A DNA stretch of 64,000 bases from contig JAJUGJ010000010.1 of the NCBI GenBank assembly GCA_029268225.1, positions 44,165 to 108,164 on the forward strand. The letters are read 5' to 3'. A program made the translations under genes and the position numbers. Position 1 is the stretch's first letter. The number at the start of each line of letters is the position of its first letter. The notes under the pieces are model-generated. The model made no database searches. It saw only the letters and a list, made by a program, of their open reading frames with translations, and was not told where the DNA came from. The stretch is from Burkholderiales bacterium. Its GTDB lineage: Bacteria; Pseudomonadota; Gammaproteobacteria; Burkholderiales; Burkholderiaceae_C. Positions 8,500 through 20,433 of this stretch are shown in pieces.

Positions 8500-11343
8500 T
8501 CAACCCAGGCGGTTGAACTGCTGCTGCACACGCTCCAGCGTGGCGCCGAAGTCGGCCAGGCGTTGCTTTTCTTGTTCGACCACGGCGGCGGGGGCGCGGG
8601 CCACGAAGCTCTCGTTGCCCAGCTTGGCTTGGGCCTTGGCGATCTCGCCTTCCAGGCGCTTGATCTCCTTGGTCAGGCGCTCTTTCTCGGCGGCCACGTC
8701 GATCTCAACGTGCAGTGCCAGTCGAGCGTCACCTTGCACGGCGACGGGTGCCAGGGCAGTGGCTTCGGCAAAAGCAACATCGTCCAGCAACTTGACTTCG
8801 CTGAGCTTGCCGAGCGCCTTGAGCACCGGCGCGGCCTGGGCGATGAACTCGGCATCACCGGTGACCAGCAGCGGCATGCGCTCGGCGGGCGAGAGGTTCA
8901 TCTCGCTGCGCAGGTTACGGGTGGTGCCGACGATGGCCTTGAGCTTGGCCATCCAGGCGTCCGATTCCCCGCAGATCTTGCTGAGTTCCGCTTGAGGGTA
9001 GGGCGCCACCACGATGGTGTCGTCCGAATCTGCGGCCTTGCGACCGGCCACCGGAGCCACGACCTGCCAGAGCTCTTCGGTGATGAACGGGGTGATGGGG
9101 TGCAGCAGGCGCAGCACGGTTTCCAGCACACGGATCAGGGTGCGGCGAGTGGCGCGGGCCTGAGCTTCGTTGCCGCTGTCCTTGGCGGCGTTGAGCTGTG
9201 CCTTGGCGATCTCGATGTACCAGTCGCAGTACTCGTCCCACACGAACTGGTAGATGCTGTTGGCCACGTTGTCCAGGCGGAACTCGGTGAAGCCTTGCTC
9301 GACAGCAGCTTCCACACGCTGCAGTTCGGACACGATCCAGCGGTCGGCGGGGCTGAAGTCCAGGTAGCCATTGGCGGCGCACTGGCCGGGCACGTGCGAA
9401 TCCAGGCCGCAGTCCTGACCTTCTGTGTTCATCAGCACAAACTTGGTGGCGTTCCACAGCTTGTTGCAGAAGTTGCGGTAGCCCTCGCAGCGTTTGCTGT
9501 CGAAGTTGATGCTGCGACCCAGGCTGGCGAGTGCGGCAAAGGTGAAGCGCAGCGCGTCGGCGCCGTAGCCTGGGATGCCGTCCGGGAACTCCTTCTCGGT
9601 GTTCTTGCGGACCTTGGGCGCGGTCTCGGGCTTGCGCAGGCCAGTGGTGCGCTTCTCCAGCAGCGGCGCCAGTTCAATGCCGTCGATCAGGTCGACCGGG
9701 TCGAGCACATTGCCTTCGGACTTGGACATCTTCTGGCCTTGGGCATCGCGCACCAGGCCGTGGATGTAGACGTGCTTGAAAGGCACCTTGCCGGTGAAGT
9801 GCTTGGTCATCATGATCATCCGGGCCACCCAGAAGAAGATGATGTCGTAGCCGGTGACGAGCACGGACGAGGGCAGGAACAGGTCCATTTCCTTGGTCTG
9901 CTCAGGCCAGCCCAGGGTGGAGAAGGGCACCAGCGCGGACGAGTACCAGGTGTCGAGCACGTCTTCGTCGCGGGTCAGCTCGCCCTCGTAGCCGGCGGCC
10001 TTGGCGCGGGTGCGTGCTTCGTCTTCGTTGCGGGCGACGAAGATTTCACCGTTGCTGCCGTACCAGGCAGGGATCTGATGGCCCCACCACAGTTGGCGGC
10101 TGATGCACCAGTCCTGGATGTTCTTCATCCACTGGTTGTAGGTGTTGACCCAGTTCTCGGGCACGAACTTCACATCGCCCGATTCCACGGCTTCGATCGC
10201 TTGCTCGGCGATGGACTTGCCTTGTGCGCCGGGCTTGGTCATGGCGACGAACCATTGGTCGGTCAGCATGGGCTCGATGATCTGGCCGGTGCGGGCGCAG
10301 CGGGGTACCATCAACTTGTGCTTCTTGATCTCGACCAGCAGGCCTTCGGCTTCGAGTTGAGCGACCAGGGCCTTGCGGGCCACGAAGCGGTCCAGGCCAC
10401 GGTAGGCCTCGGGGATCTCGGGCAGGTGCGACACCACCTGCGCGTCGAGCGTGAAGATGGTGATCATCGGCAGGTTGTGGCGCTGGCCGACCTGGTAGTC
10501 GTTGGTGTCGTGCGCGGGGGTGACCTTGACGACGCCAGTACCGAATTCCTTGTCGACGTGTTCGTCGGCGATCACGGGCACCAAGCGGCCGGTGATGGGC
10601 AGCTTGACCAGCTTGCCGATCAGGTGGGCGTAGCGCTCGTCTTCGGGGTGGACCATGACGGCGGTGTCGCCCAGCATGGTCTCGGGACGGGTGATGGCCA
10701 CGACCAGGGTTTCATCGCTGCCATCGATCGGATAGCGGATGTGCCACATCGAGCCGTCTTCTTCCTCGCTTTCGACTTCGAGGTCAGAGACGGCGGATTT
10801 GAGGATCGGGTCCCAGCTGACCAGGCGCTTGCCTCGGTAGATCAGGCCTTCTTCGTAGAGCTTGACGAAGGTCTCACTCACCACCTTGGACAGCTTGTCG
10901 TCCATGGTGAAGTATTCGTGCTCCCACGAAACCGAGTCGCCCATGCGGCGCATCTGCTGGGTGATGGTGGAGCCCGATTGCTCTTTCCATTCCCAGATCT
11001 TGGCGACGAAGTTCTTGCGGCCCAGGTCGTGGCGGTTCTGACCCTTTTCCTGCAACTGGCGTTCCACCACGATCTGCGTGGCGATGCCGGCGTGGTCGGT
11101 GCCAGGAATCCACAGGGTGTTGTGGCCCTTCATGCGGTGGTAGCGCGTCAACGAGTCCATGATGGTCTGGTTGAAGGCGTGGCCCATGTGCAGCGTGCCG
11201 GTCACATTGGGAGGCGGCAGCTGGATGCAGAAGGACGGCTTGGACTCGTCGAGCGTGGGCTTGTACAGGCCACGTTGTTCCCACTGGGGACCGTATTTGG
11301 CTTCAATGGGAGCGGGGTCGAAAGATTTGGCGAGTTCGGTCAT
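8500..11343 (-). CDS. valS: Valyl-tRNA synthetase
   Basis: This class I aminoacyl-tRNA synthetase charges tRNA-Val. The HIGH-type motif appears as LHMGHAFN near residue 52 and the KMSKS loop as [13 protein letters not shown] near residue 535. Between them lies the large CP1 editing domain. The anticodon-binding helical domain and a C-terminal coiled coil ([19 protein letters not shown]) complete the protein. The 947-residue length matches bacterial ValS. The start is ATG at 11343. A 970-codon open frame on the opposite strand is a compositional shadow. Confidence 0.98.
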   Translation of the reverse strand: MTELAKSFDPAPIEAKYGPQWEQRGLYKPTLDESKPSFCIQLPPPNVTGTLHMGHAFNQTIMDSLTRYHRMKGHNTLWIPGTDHAGIATQIVVERQLQEKGQNRHDLGRKNFVAKIWEWKEQSGSTITQQMRRMGDSVSWEHEYFTMDDKLSKVVSETFVKLYEEGLIYRGKRLVSWDPILKSAVSDLEVESEEEDGSMWHIRYPIDGSDETLVVAITRPETMLGDTAVMVHPEDERYAHLIGKLVKLPITGRLVPVIADEHVDKEFGTGVVKVTPAHDTNDYQVGQRHNLPMITIFTLDAQVVSHLPEIPEAYRGLDRFVARKALVAQLEAEGLLVEIKKHKLMVPRCARTGQIIEPMLTDQWFVAMTKPGAQGKSIAEQAIEAVESGDVKFVPENWVNTYNQWMKNIQDWCISRQLWWGHQIPAWYGSNGEIFVARNEDEARTRAKAAGYEGELTRDEDVLDTWYSSALVPFSTLGWPEQTKEMDLFLPSSVLVTGYDIIFFWVARMIMMTKHFTGKVPFKHVYIHGLVRDAQGQKMSKSEGNVLDPVDLIDGIELAPLLEKRTTGLRKPETAPKVRKNTEKEFPDGIPGYGADALRFTFAALASLGRSINFDSKRCEGYRNFCNKLWNATKFVLMNTEGQDCGLDSHVPGQCAANGYLDFSPADRWIVSELQRVEAAVEQGFTEFRLDNVANSIYQFVWDEYCDWYIEIAKAQLNAAKDSGNEAQARATRRTLIRVLETVLRLLHPITPFITEELWQVVAPVAGRKAADSDDTIVVAPYPQAELSKICGESDAWMAKLKAIVGTTRNLRSEMNLSPAERMPLLVTGDAEFIAQAAPVLKALGKLSEVKLLDDVAFAEATALAPVAVQGDARLALHVEIDVAAEKERLTKEIKRLEGEIAKAQAKLGNESFVARAPAAVVEQEKQRLADFGATLERVQQQFNRLG

Positions 11344-11452
11344 GGTGTGGGTCGGCAGGGCGCACCGGTGTGGCGCAGCAGTCTCAGCAGCAACGTGTCA
11401 TTTTAGGTGCAGGCTTGGGTGTTGCCGCGCGGCTGCGTCACCTCTTGTTTCA

Positions 11453-11464
11453 TGATCTGGATCA
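11453..11464. promoter_or_regulatory. FNR/ANR-type binding site upstream of the UspA gene
   Basis: The sequence TGATCTGGATCA is a perfect match to the core dyad TGAT-N4-ATCA recognised by FNR/ANR/DNR-type oxygen- or NO-responsive regulators; the outer bases are A and G rather than T and A. It lies about 81 bases upstream of the start point expected from the candidate promoter at 11505-11533, compatible with class I activation. No direct binding evidence is available from the sequence. Confidence 0.55.
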
Positions 11465-11504
11465 GGTTTCTGGACATTTCAGATCATGGTGTCATCATGT
11501 GGAC

Positions 11505-11533
11505 TTGGCGTGAGCGGGTGATGGTCATAGGAT
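11505..11533 (+). promoter_or_regulatory. Candidate sigma-70 promoter for the UspA gene cluster
   Basis: TTGGCG at 11505-11510 and TAGGAT at 11528-11533 are separated by 17 bases, an acceptable but imperfect sigma-70 match. It would start transcription near 11540, some 48 bases before the UspA start codon. Imperfect boxes suit an activator-dependent promoter with the FNR-type site upstream. Confidence 0.4.
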
Positions 11534-11587
11534 GGGCATGAAGCCAGTCCACGATTGAGCGGCTGGCGTGAGGTCACGGAGGTGCGC

Positions 11588-12034
11588 ATGTACGAACATT
11601 TGTTGGTGCCGGTGGATGGCAGCGAGTTGTGCGACAAAGCGATTGAGCACAGCATTGGGCTGGCCAAGATGCTGGGGGCGTCGATCACGGGCTTCACGGC
11701 GGAGCCTCCGTTGCCCGTGCTGGTCGTCGAACAGGCTGCCGTGGCCTATGACGTGGAGACCTTTCAGGAGCATGAGAAGCGCTGTGAGGCGCATGCCCGC
11801 GAGATCTTGCTGGCCTTTGCCGAAAAGGCGCGTCAGGCGGGTGTGGCTTTCGATGGTCAGTTCGTCATCACGGACAACGTGCAGCAGGCCATCGCCGACA
11901 TGGCTGCTCAGCGGGGCTGCGATCTGATCGTGATGGCGTCACATGGACGCCACGGCCTGGATGCCCTGATCCATGGTTCGTTGACCAAGAGCGTGCTGGC
12001 GCATACCCAGGTGCCGCTGCTGGTGCTGCATTGA
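11588..12034 (+). CDS. Universal stress protein, UspA family
   Basis: A small cytoplasmic nucleotide-binding-fold protein of the UspA family, generally linked to stress and growth-arrest survival. The start is ATG 11588, behind a GGAGG site. The N-terminal strand YEHLLVPVDGSELCDKA and the C-terminal motif IVMASHGRHGLDALIHGS (variant of the G-2x-G-9x-G-S ATP loop) are clear. The length of 148 residues is typical. It leads a same-strand group with envelope proteins and a beta-CASP nuclease, and an FNR-type site lies upstream, suggesting low-oxygen or stress induction. Confidence 0.92.
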   Translation: MYEHLLVPVDGSELCDKAIEHSIGLAKMLGASITGFTAEPPLPVLVVEQAAVAYDVETFQEHEKRCEAHAREILLAFAEKARQAGVAFDGQFVITDNVQQAIADMAAQRGCDLIVMASHGRHGLDALIHGSLTKSVLAHTQVPLLVLH

Positions 12035-12062
12035 TTTCTTTCCAACCCACAAGGAGTTGACC

Positions 12063-12374
12063 ATGAGCGAACTGACCTCGATCCAGAAAGAAAAGCTGAT
12101 GAGCGATCTGAAGCTGGTGATGGCCGATGCCGAGGCCCTGCTGGCCGCAACGGCGAATGACGCCAGCGGTGGCATTGCCGAACTGCGCACGCGTGTGCAG
12201 GCGACGCTGTCTCAGGCCAAGGATGGTCTGATCGATGCTCAGGCTGCTGTCGTCGACAAGGCCAAGGCCGCGGCGAAAGCCACCGACGGGTATGTGCATG
12301 ACAACCCCTGGAAGTCGGTGAGCATTGCCGCCGGTGTGGGATTGTTGGTCGGCATCCTGATCGGGCGTCGTTGA
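12063..12374 (+). CDS. YqjD/ElaB-family (DUF883) membrane-anchored protein
   Basis: A 103-residue protein of the ElaB/YqjD/DUF883 type. These are C-tail-anchored inner-membrane proteins, some reported to bind stationary-phase ribosomes. The start is ATG 12063 with AAGGAG six bases upstream. An amphipathic helical region rich in Ala, Lys and Asp occupies most of the length. The C-terminus has the family signature VHDNPWKSVSIAAGVGLLVG followed by IRR-type basic end (ILIGRR). Two more genes of a yqjDEK-like set follow directly. Confidence 0.88.
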   Translation: MSELTSIQKEKLMSDLKLVMADAEALLAATANDASGGIAELRTRVQATLSQAKDGLIDAQAAVVDKAKAAAKATDGYVHDNPWKSVSIAAGVGLLVGILIGRR

Positions 12375-12395
12375 TTTCACGGTGTTGAGCCCAGC

Positions 12396-12836
12396 ATGAC
12401 CGATTCGTCCAACGGGACTTCATCGCAAGGGCGAGGGCTGGGCGCTTCACTGCAAGGTTTGATGGCCACGTTGCTGGCCATCTTGCACACGCGGCTGGAG
12501 TTGCTCGCCACCGAAATCGAGGAAGAGAAGCGGCGCGTTCTGGCCACGGTGGCGTGGGGCGCGGTGGCTGTCTTGGTCGGTTGCTTTACTTTGGCTTTCG
12601 CCGCGGTGTTCATCACCGTGCTGTTTTGGGACAGCCACCGGCTCTGGGTGCTGGGCATGATGACCTTGGCGTTTGGCGCGATCAGCGCTTGGGCGATGCA
12701 CCGGGTCAAGACGCTGATGCGGGAGTCTGGCGAGATGTTGTCCGCCACGCTGGCGGAGTTGGATGCAGATCGGCGAGCATTGATGCCGACGCCTGCGGTT
12801 GATGCCGCTCCTTCTAGCGCGAAGGAGCCGTCGTGA
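12396..12836 (+). CDS. YqjE-like inner-membrane protein (phage holin superfamily 3_6)
   Basis: A 146-residue protein resembling YqjE (the 'phage holin 3_6' family, a name that does not imply phage origin). The N-terminal half contains an amphipathic helix (LELLATEIEEEKRR), followed by two hydrophobic helices (about residues 52-75 and 82-100) and a polar tail. It lies between the YqjD-like and YqjK-like genes and overlaps the latter by 4 bases (GTGA), so the three are probably one operon. Function is not established. Confidence 0.8.
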   Translation: MTDSSNGTSSQGRGLGASLQGLMATLLAILHTRLELLATEIEEEKRRVLATVAWGAVAVLVGCFTLAFAAVFITVLFWDSHRLWVLGMMTLAFGAISAWAMHRVKTLMRESGEMLSATLAELDADRRALMPTPAVDAAPSSAKEPS

Positions 12837-13162
12837 GCCGGTCATCACATGACGATCTGCGCTTGCGCAAGCTGATGTTGCAGCAGCGCAGCGCGGTGCA
12901 GCGGCAGATCCTGGGGATTCAGTCGCGGCGGTTGCTGGCCCCGGTCGTGCAAACGGTGGGGCGTGTGAAGGCCGGCGGGCAATGGGTGCGGGAGCATCCT
13001 GCCTTGGTGGCGGGTTTGGCGGCGGTGCTGGTGGCGTGGCGACCGAAGGCCGTGTTGGGCTTGGCGGCTCGCTCGCTGGGGCTGTGGTCGACCGTGCGGC
13101 GGGTGTTGCCCGTGGCGGTCCGTTTGTGGGCCCAGTGGCAGCAGCGTTCGAGCCAGCGCTGA
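12833..13162 (+). CDS. YqjK-like small basic protein
   Basis: A 109-residue, strongly basic protein starting with GTG at 12833 and overlapping the upstream stop. The N-terminal half is an Arg/Gln-rich helix (LRLRKLMLQQRSAVQRQI) and a hydrophobic segment follows EHPALVAGLAAVLVAW. The segment REHPALVAG resembles the conserved HNPW/HP-type turn before the membrane helix in YqjD-like proteins. The assignment to YqjK rests on size, character and position after yqjD- and yqjE-like genes. Function unknown. Confidence 0.65.
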   Translation: MSRSSHDDLRLRKLMLQQRSAVQRQILGIQSRRLLAPVVQTVGRVKAGGQWVREHPALVAGLAAVLVAWRPKAVLGLAARSLGLWSTVRRVLPVAVRLWAQWQQRSSQR

Positions 13163-13222
13163 GATACAGCCGATGCTGACCGGCGCGTCGGCTCAAGGTA
13201 TTCGCAAGAAGGAGTGCGTGCG

Positions 13223-14587
13223 ATGCACATGACGTTCTATGGCGCGACCAACACGGTCACGGGTTCCCGGACGCTGGTGGAGGTGGCTGGCAAGCGCTTG
13301 CTGGTGGATTGCGGACTGTTCCAGGGCTTCAAGGCACTGCGTGAGCGCAATTGGGACGAGTTGCCGTTTGATCCTCGCAGTCTGGACGCGGTGTTGCTGA
13401 CCCACGCACACATTGATCACAGCGGTGCTTTGCCCTTGCTGATGCGCAACGGCTTCAAGGGACCGGTCTGGACGACGTCGGCGTCGGCGGATTTGTGCGA
13501 AATCCTCTTGATGGACACGGCCCATTTGCAAGAGGAAGAGGCACGTTATCGCAATCGACACAAGGCCACGCGACATGAGCCGGCCGAGCCCTTGTACACG
13601 GTGCGCGATGCGCAACTATGCCTGTCGCATCTGAAGCGGGTACCGCAAGGCGGGGTCATTGAAATGGGCGACGATGTGCGCGTGAGGTTCACGCGGGCGG
13701 GTCACATCCTGGGCGCGTCCAGTGTCCACATCGAGCATCGCGGCAAGTCGGTTCTTTTCTCAGGGGACTTGGGGCGCGATGACGACTTGGTCATGTACCC
13801 CCCGGACACCGGTCAACAAGCGGATTGGGTGGTGGTGGAGTCCACCTACGGCGACCGCTTGCACCCGGCCACCGATGCGATCGACAAATTGGGTGACATC
13901 ATTCGTCGCACGGCGGCACGTGGCGGCGTGGTGTTGATCCCCGCGTTTGCAGTGGGGCGATCTCAAGGCCTGATGTACGCGCTGTATCGGCTCAAGCAGG
14001 CTCGTGCGATTCCGGACCTGCCCATCGTGCTCGACAGCCCGATGGCGATTTCGGCCACCGAGGTGTACGACCGCCATCACGAGGAGCATCGCCTCACGCC
14101 CGAGGAGGTCCAAGGCATCCGTGACATGACGCGCTTTGTGCGCACGGTGGACGAGTCCAAGGCCGTGTTGAGGCAGCGCTACCCGATGGTCATCATCGCT
14201 GGCAGTGGCATGGTTACGGGTGGTCGCATCTTGCATCACCTGGCTTATTACGGTCAGCACTCGCGCAACACGGTGGTGTTGAGTGGTTTCCAGGCGGGTG
14301 GCACGCGCGGCGCGGCCCTGGCGGCCGGTGCCACATCGCTCAAGATGTTTGGCGAGTACGTGCCCATCAGGGCAGAAGTGGCGCAGATTGAAGGCTTGTC
14401 GGCGCACGCGGACCAGGCGGACTTGCTCCGCTGGTTGGGCGCCTTGGGCAAGAAGCCCGAGCAGGTTTTCGTCACGCACGGTGAGCCCCAATCGGCCGAC
14501 ACCTTGCGATTGCAGATCAAGGAAAAGCTGGGCTGGAAAGCACGGGTGCCCGATTACCGTGAAACGTTCAAGCTGGACGAGACTTGA
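13223..14587 (+). CDS. MBL-fold beta-CASP RNA-processing nuclease
   Basis: A metallo-beta-lactamase-fold protein of the beta-CASP group (CPSF73/YSH1-like), predicted to cleave RNA with a di-zinc centre. The start is ATG 13223 with AAGGAG 8 bases upstream; an in-frame GTG at 13214 would fall inside that site. Motif 2 is HAHIDHSG near residue 60. The beta-CASP insert shows FAVGRSQ and the SGMVTGGRILHHL block, and the C-terminal part has GLSAHADQADLL and FVTHGEP. The length of 454 residues matches stand-alone bacterial members. It follows the UspA/Yqj genes, consistent with a stress- or anoxia-linked group. Confidence 0.9.
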   Translation: MHMTFYGATNTVTGSRTLVEVAGKRLLVDCGLFQGFKALRERNWDELPFDPRSLDAVLLTHAHIDHSGALPLLMRNGFKGPVWTTSASADLCEILLMDTAHLQEEEARYRNRHKATRHEPAEPLYTVRDAQLCLSHLKRVPQGGVIEMGDDVRVRFTRAGHILGASSVHIEHRGKSVLFSGDLGRDDDLVMYPPDTGQQADWVVVESTYGDRLHPATDAIDKLGDIIRRTAARGGVVLIPAFAVGRSQGLMYALYRLKQARAIPDLPIVLDSPMAISATEVYDRHHEEHRLTPEEVQGIRDMTRFVRTVDESKAVLRQRYPMVIIAGSGMVTGGRILHHLAYYGQHSRNTVVLSGFQAGGTRGAALAAGATSLKMFGEYVPIRAEVAQIEGLSAHADQADLLRWLGALGKKPEQVFVTHGEPQSADTLRLQIKEKLGWKARVPDYRETFKLDET

Positions 14588-14615
14588 CCTGACGCAAGAC
14601 CTTGCTGGCGTCAGG
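14588..14615 (+). repeat. Inverted repeat directly after the beta-CASP gene
   Basis: CCTGACGC (14588-14595) and GCGTCAGG (14608-14615) form a perfect 8-bp stem with a 12-base loop directly after the stop codon. No T tract follows, so it is not a classical intrinsic terminator. It may protect the mRNA end or assist termination. Confidence 0.45.
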
Positions 14616-14654
14616 CGACTACCTTCGGGTTCCTGTTTGTGATGGAACCCGACC

Positions 14655-15908
14655 ATGTCTGCCAATCTTGCCGAGCCTCTCACCCTGACTTCTGCTTACA
14701 TGGACGAGGCCTTGGCCGCTCAGTTGAGCGACAGTGGGCTGAAGTCCATGACGCTGGGTGGGCGTGAGTTGCTGCCCATCGTGCAAGGCGGCATGGGTGT
14801 GGGCGTGTCGGCGCACCGCTTGGCGGGCACCGTGGCAGCCATGGGTGGCGTGGGCACCTTGTCGGCGGTCGATGCGCGCCGGCACCATCCTGATTTGATG
14901 GCTCGCACCGAAGGGCTGTCCAGCCGTATTGGTCAAGACGAAGACACCCGTCGTCAGGTTGACGCCGCCAACCGCGAGGCTGTGGCGCGCGAGATCCGTG
15001 CGGCGCGCGATGAATCGCAGGGGCGGGGGCTGATTGCCATGAACGTGATGCGGGCCGTCAGCGATTACGCAGGCTATGTGACCGCCTCGCTGGAGGCCGG
15101 TGTCGATGCGGTCGTGGTGGGGGCGGGCCTGCCGCTGGACCTGCCGGACCTGGCGCAAGATCACCCGAATGCGCTGCTGATTCCCATTTTGTCGGACGCT
15201 CGTGGCGTGCAACTCATTGTCAAGAAGTGGGAGCGTAAGAAGCGCTTGCCCGATGCCATCGTGATCGAGCATCCACGTTTGGCAGGGGGGCATCTGGGCG
15301 CGGCCAAGATCGCCGACCTGAACGATCCACGCTTTGACTTCGAGCGGGTGATTCCCGAGTCGCTGGCCTTTCTGCGTTCGGCCGGCATCGAGAAAGAGAT
15401 CCCGCTGATTGCGGCGGGTGGCATTCGCTCTCATGCCGACATTCAGCGCGTGCAGTCGCTGGGTGCCGCTGGCGTGCAGTTGGGGACACCCTTTGCAGTG
15501 ACCGAAGAGGGCGATGCTCATCCTGAGTTCAAGCGCGTGCTGGCCGAAGCGCGCGACGAGGACATGGTGGAGTTCACCAGCGTGGCCGGTTTGCCTGCGC
15601 GTGCGGTGGCCACGCCCTGGCTCAAGGCCTATCTGAAGATCGAGGACCGCTTGCAGGCCGTGGTGCACGCCAAGAACCGCTGCACCAAGGCGTTTGACTG
15701 CCTGGCGCAGTGTGGCCTGCGCGATGGCCTGGCCGGTTGGGGGCAGTTCTGCATCGACAACCAGCTGGCCGCTGCCCTGCGTGGTGACCTGAAAAAGGGC
15801 TTGTTCTTCCGTGGCGTGGGCGAGTTGCCCTTCGGGTCGCAAATCCGCTCGGTGCGCGAACTGATGGAGCGTCTGCTGACCCGTTCGGTGGCTTTGCGCG
15901 CGGTCTGA
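14655..15908 (+). CDS. Nitronate monooxygenase (2-nitropropane dioxygenase family)
   Basis: An FMN-dependent TIM-barrel enzyme of the nitronate monooxygenase/NPD family, which oxidises alkyl nitronates or related substrates. The phrase LLPIVQGGMGVGVSAHRLAG near residue 40 and the phosphate-binding GAAGVQLGTPFAVTEE near residue 275 are hallmarks. GGHLGAAKIADL and the AAGGIRSHADI block complete the FMN site. At 417 residues it is longer than the classic 330-350. The extra C-terminal part contains several Cys residues (RCTKAFDCLAQCGL) that could bind metal, though this is inference. Substrate cannot be told from sequence. Confidence 0.85.
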   Translation: MSANLAEPLTLTSAYMDEALAAQLSDSGLKSMTLGGRELLPIVQGGMGVGVSAHRLAGTVAAMGGVGTLSAVDARRHHPDLMARTEGLSSRIGQDEDTRRQVDAANREAVAREIRAARDESQGRGLIAMNVMRAVSDYAGYVTASLEAGVDAVVVGAGLPLDLPDLAQDHPNALLIPILSDARGVQLIVKKWERKKRLPDAIVIEHPRLAGGHLGAAKIADLNDPRFDFERVIPESLAFLRSAGIEKEIPLIAAGGIRSHADIQRVQSLGAAGVQLGTPFAVTEEGDAHPEFKRVLAEARDEDMVEFTSVAGLPARAVATPWLKAYLKIEDRLQAVVHAKNRCTKAFDCLAQCGLRDGLAGWGQFCIDNQLAAALRGDLKKGLFFRGVGELPFGSQIRSVRELMERLLTRSVALRAV

Positions 15909-15942
15909 TCACGACCGGGGCACGAGGTAGCGGCCGGGCGCC

Positions 15943-15948
15943 TAAAAT
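15943..15948 (+). promoter_or_regulatory. -10 element (TAAAAT) placed for leaderless uvrD transcript
   Basis: TAAAAT lies exactly 6 bases before the uvrD ATG, so transcription should start at or next to the A of ATG. No ribosome site precedes the start. No convincing -35 box is visible. Confidence 0.45.
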
Positions 15949-15954
15949 TCCCGG

Positions 15955-18456
<2,502 letters not shown>

Positions 18457-18515
18457 CGGTCAGGGCCTGGTGCGCCGAGGTGTCCAGGCTATCCCGCGTC
18501 GCGGTCTCCGAAGGC

Positions 18516-19145
18516 TTACACCAAGCCGTTGCGGATCGCGTACACCGTGAGCTCGGAGTTGTTGGTCAGACCCAGCTTCTCCAGCACCCGAGCCCGGTAA
18601 ACGCTCACCGTCTTCGGGCTGAGCAACAACTGTTCGGCAATGTCTGACAGACGCTTGCCTGAGGCAATCATCACCAGCGTCTGCAACTCGCGGTCGGACA
18701 GTTTCTGGTGCGCGTCTTCCTGCGTGGGTGTGGTCAGATTGTCGACCAACATCTGCGCCATCTCGGGTGTCACATACTTCTTGCCCTGCGCCACGGTGCG
18801 CACAGCCGCCACGATCTGGGCGGCATCGCTGCCCTTGTTCAGGTAGCCCGAGGCGCCGGCCTTCAGCGCGCGCATCGCGTACTGGTCTTCGGGATACATC
18901 GACACCACCAGCACCCGCAACGTGCTGCCTTCTTCCTTGAGCACGTGAAGCACATCCAAGCCGCTGCGGCCGGGCAGGTTGATGTCCAGTACCAGCACGT
19001 CGCAGGACTTGTCGCGCAGCAGGGCACGCAATTCGCCATAGTCACCGGCTTCGCCGACCACCTCGATGTCTTCCGAGTCGGACAGCGTGTCGCGGATCCC
19101 GCGGCGGATCAGGGCATGGTCGTCGCAGAGAATGACTTTGATCAT
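18516..19145 (-). CDS. NarL/LuxR-type response regulator
   Basis: A DNA-binding response regulator with an N-terminal receiver (acidic pair CDDH, phospho-acceptor Asp in VLVLDINLPGRSG) and a C-terminal LuxR-type helix-turn-helix (LSDRELQTLVMIASGKRLSDI). The start at 19145 overlaps the upstream kinase stop as ATGA; an ATG at 19157 is possible but has no ribosome site. The 209-residue length is typical. It is cotranscribed with the kinase immediately upstream. Target genes are unknown. Confidence 0.93.
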   Translation of the reverse strand: MIKVILCDDHALIRRGIRDTLSDSEDIEVVGEAGDYGELRALLRDKSCDVLVLDINLPGRSGLDVLHVLKEEGSTLRVLVVSMYPEDQYAMRALKAGASGYLNKGSDAAQIVAAVRTVAQGKKYVTPEMAQMLVDNLTTPTQEDAHQKLSDRELQTLVMIASGKRLSDIAEQLLLSPKTVSVYRARVLEKLGLTNNSELTVYAIRNGLV

Positions 19146-20353
19146 AGATTGCCCCATGTCGTGGGGTCGTCGTGGTCGTTGTCCATCATGCCAGTGTCGT
19201 CGGGCAAGCCGGTGAGCAGGGCGTCGATGAAGCCATTTTCATCGCCAGACAAGGGCACCGACAGAATCAGGCTGGTGCCTTGGGGGTTGCTGCTGATGTC
19301 CACCCAGCCGCCGACCGTCTCGGCGCGTTCGTGCAGGCCTCGGATGCCGAAAGAGCGTGCCTTGGCCAGATCTTCGCTGTTCAAGCCGCGGCCATTGTCG
19401 GTCACCTCAATGGACAGCACACCGCCGGCCTGCGTCAGGTCCACGCTGACCTTGCTGGCCTGAGCGTGTTTGGACACATTGGTGAGGGCCTCCTGGGCAA
19501 AACGGTAGGCCACCAAGGGCACCCCCGAAGCCAGATCCGGTTTTTCGTGGCTGGCGCGGAAGGTGGTCTCGATGCCCGTGCGCTTAGCGAAACGATCGGC
19601 CATCCACTGAAGGGCCGGCACCAGACCTTGCTCCAGGATGGCGGGGCGCAGGTTGTGCATGATGCGCTGGCTGGCCTCGTGCGCGTGGCCCACGGTTTCC
19701 AATGCGCGCCGCGCGCGCTCGGCCACCTGCGGGTTCTCCGCGTGTCGCACGATCCACTCAAGGTCAAACTTCACCGCCGTCATCGCCCCGCCCACATCGT
19801 CGTGGATCTCACGGGCGATGGCCGCCCGCTCTTGCTCGATGCTCGCTTGCAAGTGTTGCGCGAGCTCGCGCAGTTGCTGGCGCGAGCGGCTCAGGGCCAA
19901 GTCGGCCCGCTGCTTGGCAATGCGGGTGCGGTTGGCCTCAATGGCCAGCATGGCGGCCGGTGCGAGGCGGGCCAGATTGCTTTTGAGCAGGTAGTCATTG
20001 GCGCCATTGCGCATGGCCTGGACCGCAATGTCCTCACCAATCTCGCCGGACACCAGGATGAAGGGCACCAGTTTGCCCAGTGCGCGCACCTTGTCGAGCG
20101 CCGCCAGCCCGGAGTAGCCGGGCAAGTTGTAATCACACAGGATCAGGTCCCAGTCCTCGAACAGCGCCTCGTTCAACTCTGGCTCGCTGTCGATGCGACG
20201 GATGTCCGCATTGATGCCGCCGCGGCGCAAATGAACGGCGACGAGGGCATGATCCTCCTCGTTGTCTTCAATATGCAACACCTTCAGGCGCAGCGGTGGC
20301 ATGGAGGGTACATCTCCAGCGAGGGCCGGTGAACCGGACGAGTGATCTGTCAC
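19142..20353 (-). CDS. Soluble receiver-histidine kinase hybrid, NarX-type (HisKA_3)
   Basis: A 403-residue cytoplasmic kinase with an N-terminal receiver domain (about residues 22-140; phospho-acceptor in LILCDYNLPGYSG), a coiled-coil linker, a HisKA_3 dimerisation domain with phospho-acceptor His in REIHDDVGG (about residue 190) and a HATPase domain with DNGRGLN. No membrane helix is present. The receiver comes first, so the kinase is likely controlled by another phosphodonor rather than by direct sensing. It starts with GTG at 20353 and is coupled to the LuxR-type regulator by a 4-bp overlap. Both are divergent from the chemotaxis operon. Confidence 0.9.
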   Translation of the reverse strand: MTDHSSGSPALAGDVPSMPPLRLKVLHIEDNEEDHALVAVHLRRGGINADIRRIDSEPELNEALFEDWDLILCDYNLPGYSGLAALDKVRALGKLVPFILVSGEIGEDIAVQAMRNGANDYLLKSNLARLAPAAMLAIEANRTRIAKQRADLALSRSRQQLRELAQHLQASIEQERAAIAREIHDDVGGAMTAVKFDLEWIVRHAENPQVAERARRALETVGHAHEASQRIMHNLRPAILEQGLVPALQWMADRFAKRTGIETTFRASHEKPDLASGVPLVAYRFAQEALTNVSKHAQASKVSVDLTQAGGVLSIEVTDNGRGLNSEDLAKARSFGIRGLHERAETVGGWVDISSNPQGTSLILSVPLSGDENGFIDALLTGLPDDTGMMDNDHDDPTTWGNL

Positions 20354-20433
20354 TGAAAACCTTCCATCCTTCGATTTGCGCCAAGTTTTACCGACTCACT
20401 GTCGCCTTCTGGAGCGAAGAAACTGAAAAATTC

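Noticed and set aside
8466..8531. Upstream extension of galU
   Set aside because: It would overlap valS by 32 bases and adds residues with no family match; the GTG at 8465 has a good ribosome site.
8494..11406. 970-codon open frame antisense to valS
   Set aside because: It mirrors valS codon by codon; high GC and codon bias keep the opposite frame open. No domain, no ribosome site, and valS has clear HIGH and KMSKS motifs.
12396..12836. Prophage holin
   Set aside because: The family name contains 'holin', but neighbours are yqjD- and yqjK-like chromosomal genes and no other phage genes are present.
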